A DNA stretch of 64,000 nt, from the NCBI GenBank assembly GCA_041654095.1, contig JBAZED010000005.1, positions 1 through 64,000 on the forward strand. The letters are read 5' to 3'. Below are positions 44,400 through 53,911 of the stretch, piece by piece. The notes beneath the pieces were generated by a model. It was not told the origin of the DNA and did no database searches. It saw nothing but the letters and a program-made list of their open reading frames with translations. Each line of letters starts with the position of its first letter. The stretch's first letter is position 1. Made by a program: the position numbers and the translations under genes. Origin of the DNA: UBA1424 sp041654095. Its GTDB lineage: Bacteria > Bacillota_I > Bacilli_A > RFN20 > CAG-826.

Positions 44400-45239
44400 A
44401 TGCCTGAATTAACAAATAAATACTTTATCGGCGTCCGCTTCAGCAGCTCATCCAAAGCTTACTATTTTGGTGCGGACACGAACGATATAAGAATCGACGA
44501 ACACGTCGTCGTTGAATCCGTTCGCGGACTCGAGGTCGCCGCCGTCGCCATCGAACCGCAGGAAATCGCCAACTATTCTTCAAATCTCGAATTAAAACCG
44601 ATTATCCGCATCGCCAATGAGACGGATCTCTATGTTTTTGAAGAAAACAAAAAGCGAGCTGCCGAAGCTCTGCGCTTCTGCGCTGATGAAGTTCGCAGTC
44701 TCAATCTCGATATGCATCTAATGGACGCCGAATACACGCTTGACGGTTCGAAAATAACCATCACTTACGTCGCAGAAGAGCGCGTCGATTTTCGCGAGCT
44801 CTTAAAAATATTAGCCGGTCACCTGCGCTGCCGCATCGAACTCCGCCAAATCGGCTCGCGCGACAAAGCGAAGATGGTCGGTGGCATCGGCATCTGCGGA
44901 CTTCCACTCTGCTGCTCGACATTCTTGCATTCGTTCGATGGCATTTCGATCAGCCGCGCGAAAAATCAAATGCTCTCATTGAACATTCCCAAGCTCAGCG
45001 GCCACTGCGGTAAATTGATTTGCTGCCTCCTCTATGAAGATGACCAGTACAGCGACTTAAAAAAAGACTTTCCCGCCGTCGGAGAACGCTTTTTGCTCGA
45101 TGGTGTTTCCTACCGTATCACGTCTTATAACGTCTTGTCGCGGATGGTCCGCATCGAATCGGATGAAGACGTTAAATTCTTGGCACTTGAAGATATTAAA
45201 AAATATTTGAGGAGCAAAGAAAAAAATGAGAGAACTTAA
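44400..45239 (+). CDS. ricT: RicT/YaaT (PSP1-domain protein)
   Basis: The 279-residue PSP1 protein has GVRFSSSSKAYYFGADTNDI at the start. Its Cys-rich motifs are GGIGICGLPLCCSTFL and SGHCGKLICCLLYED. In Bacillus RicT joins RicA and RicF in an iron-sulfur complex that assists RNase Y mRNA processing. ricA and ricF are not in the window. AAGGAG before the ATG. Confidence 0.92.
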   Translation: MPELTNKYFIGVRFSSSSKAYYFGADTNDIRIDEHVVVESVRGLEVAAVAIEPQEIANYSSNLELKPIIRIANETDLYVFEENKKRAAEALRFCADEVRSLNLDMHLMDAEYTLDGSKITITYVAEERVDFRELLKILAGHLRCRIELRQIGSRDKAKMVGGIGICGLPLCCSTFLHSFDGISISRAKNQMLSLNIPKLSGHCGKLICCLLYEDDQYSDLKKDFPAVGERFLLDGVSYRITSYNVLSRMVRIESDEDVKFLALEDIKKYLRSKEKNERT

Positions 45240-46074
45240 TTTCAAAGGCCAAACTCCAATTCTCTATATCATCGCGACGCCGATCGGAAATCTCAACGAG
45301 ATGACACCGCGCGCGCTCGATATCATCAAAAAAATGGATTACATCGCTTGTGAAGACACGCGCGTATCCGGCAAGTTACTGTCGCATTTCGAAATTCAGA
45401 AACCTTTAGTTTCATGCCGCGAACACAACGAAATATCCGGCGCGATTCGCATTGTCAACGACTTAAAAGCCGGCCTCAAAGTCGCTTACCTTTCCGACGC
45501 CGGTTATCCGTCGATCTCCGACCCCGGCAACCGCCTCGTCAACGAAGCTTTAGCTAGCGACATCAAGGTCTCGGTCATCTCCGGCGCGAACGCCATGCTC
45601 AACGCCCTGGTCGGCTCGGGACTCAACAGCGAGCATTTCTATTTTCACGGCTTTTTAAACCCCAAGGAAAAAGCGCGCCTCGAGGAACTGCGCGCTCTTC
45701 ACAAAAGGCACGAGACGCTCATTTTTTACGAAGCGCCCCACCGCATCAACAAAACGCTCTCCGATATGCTCAAGATACTCGGCAATCGCAAAGCTTGTTT
45801 AGCGCGTGAACTGACCAAGAAACACGAGGAGTTCATCCGCATGAATCTCGGCGATTTAGCGATGCTAGACAAAGATGGTCTCAAAGGCGAGATGGTGCTC
45901 GTCGTCGAAGGCAACAACGAAGAAATCGCTCCGAACATCAATGATGATGAGGTGCGGAAAATGGTTTCCAATCTCGTCGATCTGGGCATGTCGCCGAAAG
46001 ATGCCATCAAACAAGTCAGCGACTTGCTAAAAATCGCCAAGAACCAAGTCTATAAAATATATCACCGCAACTAA
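45226..46074 (+). CDS. rsmI: 16S rRNA (cytidine1402-2'-O)-methyltransferase RsmI
   Basis: The 282-residue SAM methyltransferase of the tetrapyrrole-methylase fold has LYIIATPIGNLNEMTPRALD, CEDTRVSGKLL, VAYLSDAGYPSISDPGNRLV and PHRINKTLSDM. It methylates C1402 in the ribosomal decoding centre. It overlaps ricT by 14 bp. yabA and yabB, which usually lie between ricT and rsmI in Bacillus, are missing. Confidence 0.95.
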   Translation: MRELNFKGQTPILYIIATPIGNLNEMTPRALDIIKKMDYIACEDTRVSGKLLSHFEIQKPLVSCREHNEISGAIRIVNDLKAGLKVAYLSDAGYPSISDPGNRLVNEALASDIKVSVISGANAMLNALVGSGLNSEHFYFHGFLNPKEKARLEELRALHKRHETLIFYEAPHRINKTLSDMLKILGNRKACLARELTKKHEEFIRMNLGDLAMLDKDGLKGEMVLVVEGNNEEIAPNINDDEVRKMVSNLVDLGMSPKDAIKQVSDLLKIAKNQVYKIYHRN

Positions 46075-46094
46075 CGCCCTTAGGGCGTTTTTAC
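46073..46094. terminator. Terminator between rsmI and the YfhO-like gene
   Basis: AACGCCC/GGGCGTT with loop TTA is followed by TTTT on the plus strand. The convergent gene ends inside it, so it may act both ways. Confidence 0.8.
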
Positions 46095-49000
46095 TATTTC
46101 TTCTTTGCCTTTCCTTTTGAGCTGGATGAAGGCGCCTAAACCGATGGCTCCCCCGAAGATGAGAAAGCCGGTGAAGGAGATGATCATCCCGGTCGATAGA
46201 TAGGGCGTCGCATATCTCATTTCATAGGTCACCGGCCCTTTGAGGGAGACGAAGCCGACGAAACCACCTTGTGCATTATAGGTCTTGAGTTCTTGTTCTT
46301 CGCCGCTTTCGTTTTTAGCAGTGACTTTCCAGCCATCGCCATATGCCACCTGCGTAATGATGAACCGCTGTTTTTCGTAATTCGTTTTAAATGAAAAAAA
46401 GTTAGTGTCGTAGACGACATCGGTCAGTGGGTTATCTTTAAAGGTCTGCAGCTTAGCGAGGATGTGGCTGTACGATTCAAAATAGATATTCGGATTCGGA
46501 TATAGCGCTTTATCGGCGCCGGGTTGAATGATGATTTTTTTAACTGGCTCATTCGCATAGAAACCGCGGAAATAGCCATTATTTTTCTCATAATTCGCAT
46601 GATAATCAAGTGTTAAGACACGGCTTGTCGACGGATTGGGATTGCCAAATTCATCACGGCCGTCGCCGATCAGCATGATGCGACCTTGATAATTGGTATC
46701 GGGGTAGCGGAGCGGATACTCAATCACAAAGTATCCGGCTTCATTCGTGAAGTAGGTTCCAACTTTCGGTGTCAAAACGATTTGGGTGCGGTCTCGAATT
46801 ACATTGTCCGAACTATAAGCGATGGGGTCGCCTTCCGTCATATATAAATCAGGATCATCGGGTTGAAATTCCTGTTCCATGTGATACATGTGCTTAACAA
46901 AAAGCGGATTATAAGCTTCAAGAGTCGGGGTCAGAGCGACGACAAGATCAGGAGTGTCCTCAATCACCTTTGCGACATCGCCATCATTGAGAATGGCGCC
47001 TTTAAAGAACGCCTCTTCATTTCGCAAGGTCAAGTATTTTTTCGTGTTGTGGGTCTCACTCGTATGAAAGAAGTTAAACTGTGTATCGCCTTCGGAACCT
47101 TTTTCGTACAAAGTGTCGTAGCTAAAACCCATTTCGATGAAATTGTCGTTCGAGTAGAGGCGGTATCCATCGTTGTCGTTTTCATCATCGATGCGCGTGT
47201 AACCGATGGGGACGTTGAGCATGTCGACGTAGTTGACGCCTTGGACAACGGCGTCGGTTTCTTTCAGCAAGTAATATTTCACGCCGAGGAAAGCATCGAG
47301 GTTATAGCGCTTTTCAATCGCGCTCCCAGTCCAGCTCCCATCGTGGTTCAAAAGGTGGGTCATGCGCATGAAATCGATGACATCGTAGTTATATAGAGAG
47401 TGGAAAGTCGACGCCCCGTTGTAATTTTCGACGGCGGGTATATTGTCATTGCCTAAGTAAGCGCGCGAAGATTGAATGCGGTAGAAACCCAGATCGTTTT
47501 CCGTTACATTTTTAATGATCTTTGTTTCGGTGATGTAATTGTCCAACCCGCCATTCACGCTGTCTTTGTATGAGATGATGCCGTGAAAGTTCATGACGAG
47601 ATTACCCATGACGACAGCTTCGATCGCCAGGCTGGCCATCAGAATTTTATTGAGGCGGTCTTTCTTCCAATTGAAGAACATCAATAACCCCGTCAAAATG
47701 CAGACGACGATCTGATAGAGAAAGACCCAGTATTCTTCGACAATCGGATCGACGCGGTCAGAGACGATTGAGGAGGCTAGGCGATAGGCAGTCAACATTA
47801 AAAACAAAGTCGCGATGAAAGAGACCATTACAAAAGCCTTCGGTATTTTGTTCCGCTCATCATAGTTGAGAGCGACATAAACGATCATCGAGATGACGGC
47901 GATGATCTGCCAGCGGCTATACGCGACCGTAAACACGTGAAGGGCGTGGTAAAAGAAGGGCGTGAAAAGAGCGACCGCAAAGAAAATAATCGGGATGAGA
48001 TGGGAGAATTTTTTCTTGCGAAGCGAATTGAAGACCGAGACGAAGAGCATTATGATGCTCGGCGTGAAAATGAAGATACTACCGCTGTAATTCTCAAAAT
48101 GATTTAAGTGAATCAAGCTCACATACCGGTTGGAAATCGTCGGATATAAAAACGAGACGAGCGGATAGTAAACGCGATATTCCGATCCGCCATAACCGGA
48201 ATTCCAGTCCTCAAAGACGAGGCGTTTGACTGCATCCCAGTTGCTGGCCGCCCACGCTTCTTGAAGCATCGCCAAATAGGAGGCAGACTCAGCCCGCGGC
48301 GCTTCCATGGCATTTAGATAATTGGGAAGCAGGACCCAGGCCGAGAGCGTGAGGCCAAGCGCAAAGGCACCGATACCCCACCCCATGATAATCAAATTAT
48401 CTTTAACGGTGTGCTTTCGACAATTTTGGAAAAAGCGAAATAGGGCATAGGCGACGCCGAAGAAACAAATCGTGATCAGCATGAAGAAATTGCTGATGGC
48501 CATGAGAATCAAGCCGACGATCAAAGTATACGGTTTTTCGCGATTCAAAATTTTTTCAACACCGAGGAGAATGAGCGGGAAGAAGGTTAATACTTCAAAG
48601 AAGTTATTAAACCAGAGATAATAGGCCATCCAGCCGCAGAAAGCGTAGACGATGGAGAAGATGCGAGACGTCTTTTCCGAGACACCGAAATGCTTGAGGT
48701 AAAGGCGAAAGAAAAGACCTCCGACGACCATTCGCGCGATCATCATCGCCGCCATCAGCTGTGGAATGCAAACGCGCGGGAACAAGAGAATAGGGAGCAG
48801 AAACGGAGAAAATAAACCATAATAAGTGTTCGATGTAAAGTTGTCGGCACCGATGAAGGTGTTGTGGTCCCAAAAGACGAATTTTCCAGTTCGAAAAAAG
48901 GTCCACCAATCATCGTAAAAATTATAGTGAAAGGCGACGTATTGCTGCGTATAATCGCCGCCTAGGGGCACGGTAAAAAACTGAGAGATTAAAGCGTAGC

Positions 49001-49121
49001 CATAAAAGCCGAGGCCGATGGCGATCAAGAAAAGCGTGTAATAAAAAAGTGAGCCACGGTCTTTTAGAAACGGCATTTTCTTAAAAATGAAGAGTTTAAA
49101 GCGATACCATGCACGCGTCAT
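46080..49121 (-). CDS. YfhO family multi-pass membrane protein
   Basis: The 1013-residue protein has about 13 membrane helices (residues 20-510 and one or two near the C-terminus) and a large extracellular part (about 520-960). It has the YfhO-type start GDYTQQYVAFHYNFYDDWW and PFLLPILLFPR. YfhO proteins have a GT-C-like fold and help glycosylate lipoteichoic acid in Bacillus/Listeria; a similar envelope role is likely here. Single gene ending in the shared terminator. Confidence 0.85.
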   Translation of the reverse strand: MTRAWYRFKLFIFKKMPFLKDRGSLFYYTLFLIAIGLGFYGYALISQFFTVPLGGDYTQQYVAFHYNFYDDWWTFFRTGKFVFWDHNTFIGADNFTSNTYYGLFSPFLLPILLFPRVCIPQLMAAMMIARMVVGGLFFRLYLKHFGVSEKTSRIFSIVYAFCGWMAYYLWFNNFFEVLTFFPLILLGVEKILNREKPYTLIVGLILMAISNFFMLITICFFGVAYALFRFFQNCRKHTVKDNLIIMGWGIGAFALGLTLSAWVLLPNYLNAMEAPRAESASYLAMLQEAWAASNWDAVKRLVFEDWNSGYGGSEYRVYYPLVSFLYPTISNRYVSLIHLNHFENYSGSIFIFTPSIIMLFVSVFNSLRKKKFSHLIPIIFFAVALFTPFFYHALHVFTVAYSRWQIIAVISMIVYVALNYDERNKIPKAFVMVSFIATLFLMLTAYRLASSIVSDRVDPIVEEYWVFLYQIVVCILTGLLMFFNWKKDRLNKILMASLAIEAVVMGNLVMNFHGIISYKDSVNGGLDNYITETKIIKNVTENDLGFYRIQSSRAYLGNDNIPAVENYNGASTFHSLYNYDVIDFMRMTHLLNHDGSWTGSAIEKRYNLDAFLGVKYYLLKETDAVVQGVNYVDMLNVPIGYTRIDDENDNDGYRLYSNDNFIEMGFSYDTLYEKGSEGDTQFNFFHTSETHNTKKYLTLRNEEAFFKGAILNDGDVAKVIEDTPDLVVALTPTLEAYNPLFVKHMYHMEQEFQPDDPDLYMTEGDPIAYSSDNVIRDRTQIVLTPKVGTYFTNEAGYFVIEYPLRYPDTNYQGRIMLIGDGRDEFGNPNPSTSRVLTLDYHANYEKNNGYFRGFYANEPVKKIIIQPGADKALYPNPNIYFESYSHILAKLQTFKDNPLTDVVYDTNFFSFKTNYEKQRFIITQVAYGDGWKVTAKNESGEEQELKTYNAQGGFVGFVSLKGPVTYEMRYATPYLSTGMIISFTGFLIFGGAIGLGAFIQLKRKGKEEIVKTP

Positions 49122-49144
49122 AAAATTATTCTAACATAATAGCA

Positions 49145-49156
49145 TATGTTAACATA
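49145..49156. promoter_or_regulatory. Palindrome TATGTTAACATA between divergent genes
   Basis: A perfect 12-bp palindrome lies between the YfhO-like gene and the nitroreductase gene, in promoter position for both. It shares the half-site of the 17279-17296 palindrome. Confidence 0.35.
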
Positions 49157-49178
49157 AAGGGAGTTAAGGAGATGCTAT

Positions 49179-49694
49179 ATGGAATTGCAGAACGTCATCA
49201 AAAAACGGCAGTCAGTCCGCGAATTCACTACTGACAAAGTCAGCAGAGAGGATTTATGGCTCATTCTCGACGCGGCAAATAACGCCCCGGTGGGGCGGGC
49301 CGCTTATAACCGCTACGAACTCATCATCATCGACGAACGAGAGAAAATTGATCATATCGCTAAACGCATCGCAGATGTTGGTGCTCTCCTAAAACCTCCG
49401 TTTTTTCATGCCCCCCTCGTCATCTTTGTCGCCGGAAAGGTTAGTCGCGAACGGCTCGATGGCTGCGATACCGGATGCTTGATTCAAACGATGATGCTCC
49501 AAGCCACCGAACTCGGGTTAGGATCGTGTTTCCTATACACGATTTCGGAGATTATCAATAGCCATCCCGAATTATTGGAAGCCCTCGAGATTCCGGATGG
49601 ATATACGATAATGTCGGCCGTCGTCATCGGCCATCCAAAAGAAAAGGACCTGCCCTTAAAGGTCAGGCCCGGAATCAAAACGCGCCGACTATAG
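49179..49694 (+). CDS. Nitroreductase-family flavoprotein
   Basis: The 171-residue protein has the family start KKRQSVREFTTDKVSREDLWLILDAANNAPVG (FMN phosphate site), and DTGCLIQTMMLQATELGLGSCFL. It ends with AVVIGHPKEKDLPLKVRPG. It is probably a small FMN-dependent NAD(P)H oxidoreductase; substrate unknown. AAGGAG upstream. It abuts the PII-like gene end-to-end. Confidence 0.88.
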   Translation: MELQNVIKKRQSVREFTTDKVSREDLWLILDAANNAPVGRAAYNRYELIIIDEREKIDHIAKRIADVGALLKPPFFHAPLVIFVAGKVSRERLDGCDTGCLIQTMMLQATELGLGSCFLYTISEIINSHPELLEALEIPDGYTIMSAVVIGHPKEKDLPLKVRPGIKTRRL

Positions 49695-50003
49695 TTAGAC
49701 GCCGACAACGTCGCTGACAGGCATCGAAAAGGCAATGCCTTTTCCATTCGTCTCGAAACCCGCGGCTTTGTTGATGGCCTTGAGAACAAGCTCTTTTATA
49801 TCCTTTAAAACGAGGATGATGACAATTTCCTTTTCAGGTGAAATGCTGATGCCAAAAAACCTCTCCATATCGGGATTGCTAGTCCCTCGTCCGTGGAAGA
49901 TTGTTCCACCACGAGCTCCTTGCGAGCGAGCGGCGTCCATGACCAAATCGGTAAAACCGTTGTTGACGATGCATATAATCAGTTCGTGTTCGTGCTTTTC
50001 CAT
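49695..50003 (-). CDS. PII-like signalling protein (second copy)
   Basis: The 102-residue protein has a PII-like ferredoxin fold: HELIICIVNNGFTDLVMDAA, the loop ARGGTIFHGRGTSNPDMERFFG, and KEIVIILVLKDIKELVLKAI. It lacks the KG..YRG T-loop with the uridylylated Tyr of GlnB, so it is not a classic nitrogen PII. Two such genes follow the DUF1538 transporter gene, with GAGGAG before this one. Likely a ligand-sensing regulator of that transporter. Confidence 0.8.
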   Translation of the reverse strand: MEKHEHELIICIVNNGFTDLVMDAARSQGARGGTIFHGRGTSNPDMERFFGISISPEKEIVIILVLKDIKELVLKAINKAAGFETNGKGIAFSMPVSDVVGV

Positions 50004-50005
50004 AA

Positions 50006-50437
50006 TTAAGCTCCTCTCGTTCTTGTATTGGACAAGTATCTATAAATTGAAACTCCGATGACGCTCGAGATTTCGACCGCAAAGGCGATACCTTTGGTTT
50101 CTTTTGCTTGTGAGAAGTAAGCGGCGACTTTAGCCTTAACGGCTTCGAGATTGCATGATTTGACGACCGAAAAAACGATGTCTTTACGAACATCGCTCAA
50201 ACCGAGAATCTCATAGATCTCGCGCGTCCCCGTCCCTCGTCCGAGAGTGATGAACGATAAGCCAACTTCGTGCTGGTTCATAATCCTGACGATTTCTTTG
50301 CTGTGACTGTGATTGACAATCACCACAAAAAACTTCATCTTGGCAATCGGATGAGTTTGATCGTACGGTTGTTTGCCGGTCTCCGAAGGGTTGGCCACCA
50401 ACGATTCCTTGTTTCCTTTTACATTCTTTTTAATCAT
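50006..50437 (-). CDS. PII-like signalling protein (first copy)
   Basis: The 143-residue protein has an extra N-terminal segment of about 33 residues, then MKFFVVIVNHSHSKEIVRIM, a loop SFITLGRGTGTREIYEILGL and VVKSCNLEAVKAKV. It is paralogous to the next gene; both share the GRGT loop. ATG 50437 overlaps the transporter stop (ATGA) with GAGGAGG in front, so it is coupled. Confidence 0.8.
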   Translation of the reverse strand: MIKKNVKGNKESLVANPSETGKQPYDQTHPIAKMKFFVVIVNHSHSKEIVRIMNQHEVGLSFITLGRGTGTREIYEILGLSDVRKDIVFSVVKSCNLEAVKAKVAAYFSQAKETKGIAFAVEISSVIGVSIYRYLSNTRTRGA

Positions 50438-51990
50438 AGAACCTCCTCATCAAGGTGAATAATCTGATCGTCGTTTTCTTCTATAAAGCGAACTCTGGCC
50501 AATCTGATGCGTCTTCTATCTTGAAAGACGACGAAAAGGCCGAGGAATTGAATGGTGATGAGCGGCATCAAGGTGACTAGAGCATTGACGCCAAAGGCAT
50601 AAGTCATGATATCCTGTCCGTTCTGAGTCACGCCATCGAACTGATATATGGCGGCCCCGATTGCAAAGGGAAGGACAAACGATGAATTCATCGGGCCGCT
50701 CGCGATACGGCCGGCATCAAAAGCCATTGCCGAGTAGATCTTGGGGACGAACAAGGCCATGATCAAAGCAATAACGTATCCGCCAATCACAAAATAGAGA
50801 ATTGATATTTCTTTGACGAGGCGAATCATGGCAAACGTCATCGCTAAACCAGCGCCGATGGCGATGGCGATCAAAACAACACCTTTACGAATTGTGCCTT
50901 CGGTAATGTTTTCAACTTGGCCGACGAGGACGTGAATCGCTGGTTCTAGCAATACGGCCGCCATGCCGATGATGGCTCCGATAATAATAATTAACGCTGG
51001 ACCATCATCAGCAATCGCGGTCCCAATCTTTCGGCTAATCGGCAAAAAGCCGACATTCACTGCCGTCAAAAAGATCACTAAGCCTAAATAGGTATAGACG
51101 AGTCCGGCGATTATCCGAATCAATACTTTCGTCGGCAAGCGAATGGCAATGGCTTGATAGATGAAGAAGAAAGCCGTGATAGGTAAGATGGCAAAGGCGA
51201 CATTGATGGCGCTCTCACCAAGGGCTCCGGCAAACGAAGAAGGAGCCTCCAATTTATAATCGAAGGGGATATCTTTAAGGACAAAGGACATAATCATCAT
51301 CACTAAGACCGGACCAATTGAGGTAATGGCGATGAGACCAAATGAATCTTCATTGGTTTTTCGGCCTGAACGAGTTGTGGCAATACCAATTCCGAGAGCC
51401 AAGATGAAAGGCACGGTAATCGTCCCAGCCGATGCGCCTCCCGAATCGAAGGCAAAGGGAATAAACGATGGGTGGACGTAATTGACACCCAAGGCAAGAG
51501 CAAAGAGCAGGCCATAAAAAATAATGAGCCATATTACCAGACTCTTTTGCAACAAAATGCGGAGAATTCCAATCACCATAAAAGCGCCAAAACCAATGCC
51601 AATTAAAATGACGACAATCCATTGATTGCTAATGAAAGGTAACCATTCATCGCCGAGCGGAGCTTGCGATACGAGAACGCGCAAGTCGGGTTCCGCGATG
51701 ACAATGAAGGCTCCGAGGAGAAAAAAGAGAAATATCATCAAACCAATTTTCTTTTGGCTGGTGATCGAAGCGCCGATATACTCGCCAATCGGCGACATTG
51801 CCATGTCGGTTCCAATCGTGAATAGACCCATGCCTAAAATGATCAAAAGAGCCATCAAGACAAAAACAATCAAAGCCCAATTATCTTCGATTCGAGCTAA
51901 TCCGCTGAAATGCAAAATCAAAACGATGCCGACCATCGGCAGAGTTGAGATCAATGCCGCTTTAAATTTGTGCAACCATTCGAAAGACAT
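50434..51990 (-). CDS. DUF1538 family membrane transporter
   Basis: The 518-residue protein has about 12 membrane helices in two related halves (DUF1538 repeated). Conserved blocks are GTDMAMSPIGEYIGASIT, FAFDSGGASAGTITVPFILALGIG and, in the second half, MAFDAGRIASGPMNSSFVLPFAIG. The two FAFDxG...GT/GP segments reveal the duplication. Two-gene DUF1538 proteins (UmpAB) have been reported as Na+(Li+, K+)/H+ antiporters in Halomonas; both halves are in one chain here. Substrate in this organism is inference. Confidence 0.8.
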   Translation of the reverse strand: MSFEWLHKFKAALISTLPMVGIVLILHFSGLARIEDNWALIVFVLMALLIILGMGLFTIGTDMAMSPIGEYIGASITSQKKIGLMIFLFFLLGAFIVIAEPDLRVLVSQAPLGDEWLPFISNQWIVVILIGIGFGAFMVIGILRILLQKSLVIWLIIFYGLLFALALGVNYVHPSFIPFAFDSGGASAGTITVPFILALGIGIATTRSGRKTNEDSFGLIAITSIGPVLVMMIMSFVLKDIPFDYKLEAPSSFAGALGESAINVAFAILPITAFFFIYQAIAIRLPTKVLIRIIAGLVYTYLGLVIFLTAVNVGFLPISRKIGTAIADDGPALIIIIGAIIGMAAVLLEPAIHVLVGQVENITEGTIRKGVVLIAIAIGAGLAMTFAMIRLVKEISILYFVIGGYVIALIMALFVPKIYSAMAFDAGRIASGPMNSSFVLPFAIGAAIYQFDGVTQNGQDIMTYAFGVNALVTLMPLITIQFLGLFVVFQDRRRIRLARVRFIEENDDQIIHLDEEVL

Positions 51991-52019
51991 TATTTCAGTG
52001 GTAATTCCCTTATTTTTTA

Positions 52020-52048
52020 ATTCTAACTAGATAAAAGAAAGCAGTCAA
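52020..52048 (-). promoter_or_regulatory. Promoter of the DUF1538-PII operon
   Basis: Minus-strand TTGACT (52048-52043) and TAGAAT (52025-52020) are 17 bp apart, 30 bp before the ATG. A dyad AAACCAT/ATGGTTT (52047-52065) touches the -35. Confidence 0.6.
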
Positions 52049-52094
52049 ACCATATTAAATGGTTTTATTAAAAAGGCCGCAAAAAGACACTATT

Positions 52095-53024
52095 TTACTT
52101 TTTTAAGAAAAACATATTTTTAAATTCATCAGGCATCGGCGTCTGAAACCTACGTTCGTTTTTGGTGATTGGATGAATAAAAGCGAGCTCATAGGCATGG
52201 AGGCCGAGGCGCTTAATCGGGTCGGACGGCTGCCCGTATTTGTCGTCGCCAATGACGTGGTGACCGATGTACCCGAGCTGAACTCTGATCTGGTTTTTCC
52301 GCCCTGATCCAATGTGGACATCAAGAAGTGAATAGCCATCGCTTTCAGCAATAACTTTATACCTGGTTATGCATTCTTTGCCAATCTTCTTATTTGGCGT
52401 CACGTACATCAGATTCAAGTTATTTTCGGCGAGAAAGTGATGAAGGGTGTCTTCCTTTTTCTCGAGGTGACCTTCGACGATAGCGTAGTATCCGCGCGAG
52501 GTCACGATGTTTGACCAGCTCTTTTGCATGGCTTCGCGAATCGCACTTTGCTTAGCGACCATCATGACGCCCGAGGTATCTTCATCGAGGCGGTGAACGA
52601 CGAAAATCCGGTTGTGCTTATCTTTTTGCTGAACGTAATCCATCAGCATTCGATAAGCGGTGCGACCTTTGATTTTATCGCTGGCAATACTCAGCAGTCC
52701 GGAAGGTTTGTTAATGACGATAAACTCTTCGTCTTCAAAAATAATCGGCAAGTTCTCGCGCCTCTTGGCCGTGATGCGGTTTTTAGAGACGATGACGATA
52801 TCTTCTTTGGCTAACATGAAATTGAACTGCGCGATGGGTGCGCCATCGACGGACACTTGGTGATTGGCGAGAATCCGTTTGACAGTATTCCGCGATTGTC
52901 CCGGCATTTTTTCTAGTAGAAAAGTCAGGAGTTCACACGGCTCCTTAACTGCAAATTCCTTAATGTTTTTGGGATCGATTTCGCGCGACTTATATGCTGC
53001 GCGACTTTTATCGTTTTTATTCAT
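52095..53024 (-). CDS. RluA-family rRNA/tRNA pseudouridine synthase
   Basis: The 309-residue protein has an N-terminal S4-like domain (LEKMPGQSRNTVKRILANHQV). The catalytic block VVHRLDEDTSGVMMVAK carries the active Asp of HRLD. It continues with VDIHIGSGRKNQIRVQLGYIGHHVIGDDKYG. The target uridine is not predictable. Overlaps the patatin gene by 4 bp. Confidence 0.93.
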   Translation of the reverse strand: MNKNDKSRAAYKSREIDPKNIKEFAVKEPCELLTFLLEKMPGQSRNTVKRILANHQVSVDGAPIAQFNFMLAKEDIVIVSKNRITAKRRENLPIIFEDEEFIVINKPSGLLSIASDKIKGRTAYRMLMDYVQQKDKHNRIFVVHRLDEDTSGVMMVAKQSAIREAMQKSWSNIVTSRGYYAIVEGHLEKKEDTLHHFLAENNLNLMYVTPNKKIGKECITRYKVIAESDGYSLLDVHIGSGRKNQIRVQLGYIGHHVIGDDKYGQPSDPIKRLGLHAYELAFIHPITKNERRFQTPMPDEFKNMFFLKK

Positions 53025-53884
53025 TTCAAATATTCCATTAATTGTACCATATTGTCCTCGGCCGCTTTCCGGCCCCGCAAATACACTTTTTGGAGTTCCT
53101 CTTTATCTTTTTCCGTTCGCTTGAGCATAATCGGCTCTCGGGGGCGGATGACGAATGCTTGGCCCTTAGCTTCGAGATCTTCGAGATCAGCTGCATCCTG
53201 ATTATAGCTCTTTGGATAATCGAGGATGGTTTTGATCAGAACGGGATATTTGCCATAGAGGGCCTTGAGCGCTCCTTCGTGCTGCCGTTTGCTCAAGTCT
53301 TTTCGATAGTTTTTATCGCGCGTTGTAATGACGATAATCTTATCAAAACCATCGTCCAGAGCCTTGCGAAACGGAATTGGAGCAGCTAACCCGCCATCCA
53401 TGCACGGCTCGCTTTCAACGCTTACGGGAGCGCTGAAAAAAGGGAGAGATGAGGATGCGGCAATCGCTTTATTAAAATCAGAAGTCTCGCCTTTTACAAA
53501 GTAAAGAGGTTCGCCATTGAGACAGGAAGTCGTTCCGACGACCATTTTTATTTCGCTCTTTTCAAAAGTATCGAAGTCAAAAGGGAGGATCTTTTCGGCC
53601 ATTTCGCCAAAGAGATAGTCGAAGTTGAATAGTGTTTTTTTGGTAAATAAAAACTTGGGATTCACAAATCTTTTGTCCGACATATAGTCGACGACCACCG
53701 ACCGCGAGCGTCCAACTTGCTTCGAAAGGTAACTCAAGGCGATTAGCGCACCCGCCGAGACGCCGACGACATATTGAAAATAGAGATCGTTCTCCATAAA
53801 AACGTCGAGGACGCCGGCGGTAAATGCGCCTCGCACCGCGCCTCCTTGCAGGACTAATGCAACTTTGTCATTTTTCATATGCAT
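53021..53884 (-). CDS. Patatin-like phospholipase
   Basis: The protein of about 287 residues has ALVLQGGAVRGAFTAGVLDVF (oxyanion hole), GVSAGAL (nucleophile Ser in GxSxG) and CMDGGLAAPIPF (the Asp of the catalytic dyad). It resembles the bacterial YjjU/RssA-like patatin group. The ATG at 53884 (or 53878) is preferred; the frame extends to 53938 but that part contains a terminator. No clear ribosome binding site. Confidence 0.88.
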   Translation of the reverse strand: MHMKNDKVALVLQGGAVRGAFTAGVLDVFMENDLYFQYVVGVSAGALIALSYLSKQVGRSRSVVVDYMSDKRFVNPKFLFTKKTLFNFDYLFGEMAEKILPFDFDTFEKSEIKMVVGTTSCLNGEPLYFVKGETSDFNKAIAASSSLPFFSAPVSVESEPCMDGGLAAPIPFRKALDDGFDKIIVITTRDKNYRKDLSKRQHEGALKALYGKYPVLIKTILDYPKSYNQDAADLEDLEAKGQAFVIRPREPIMLKRTEKDKEELQKVYLRGRKAAEDNMVQLMEYLK

Positions 53885-53911
53885 ATTTAATTGTATACTA
53901 AAAGCTAACAA

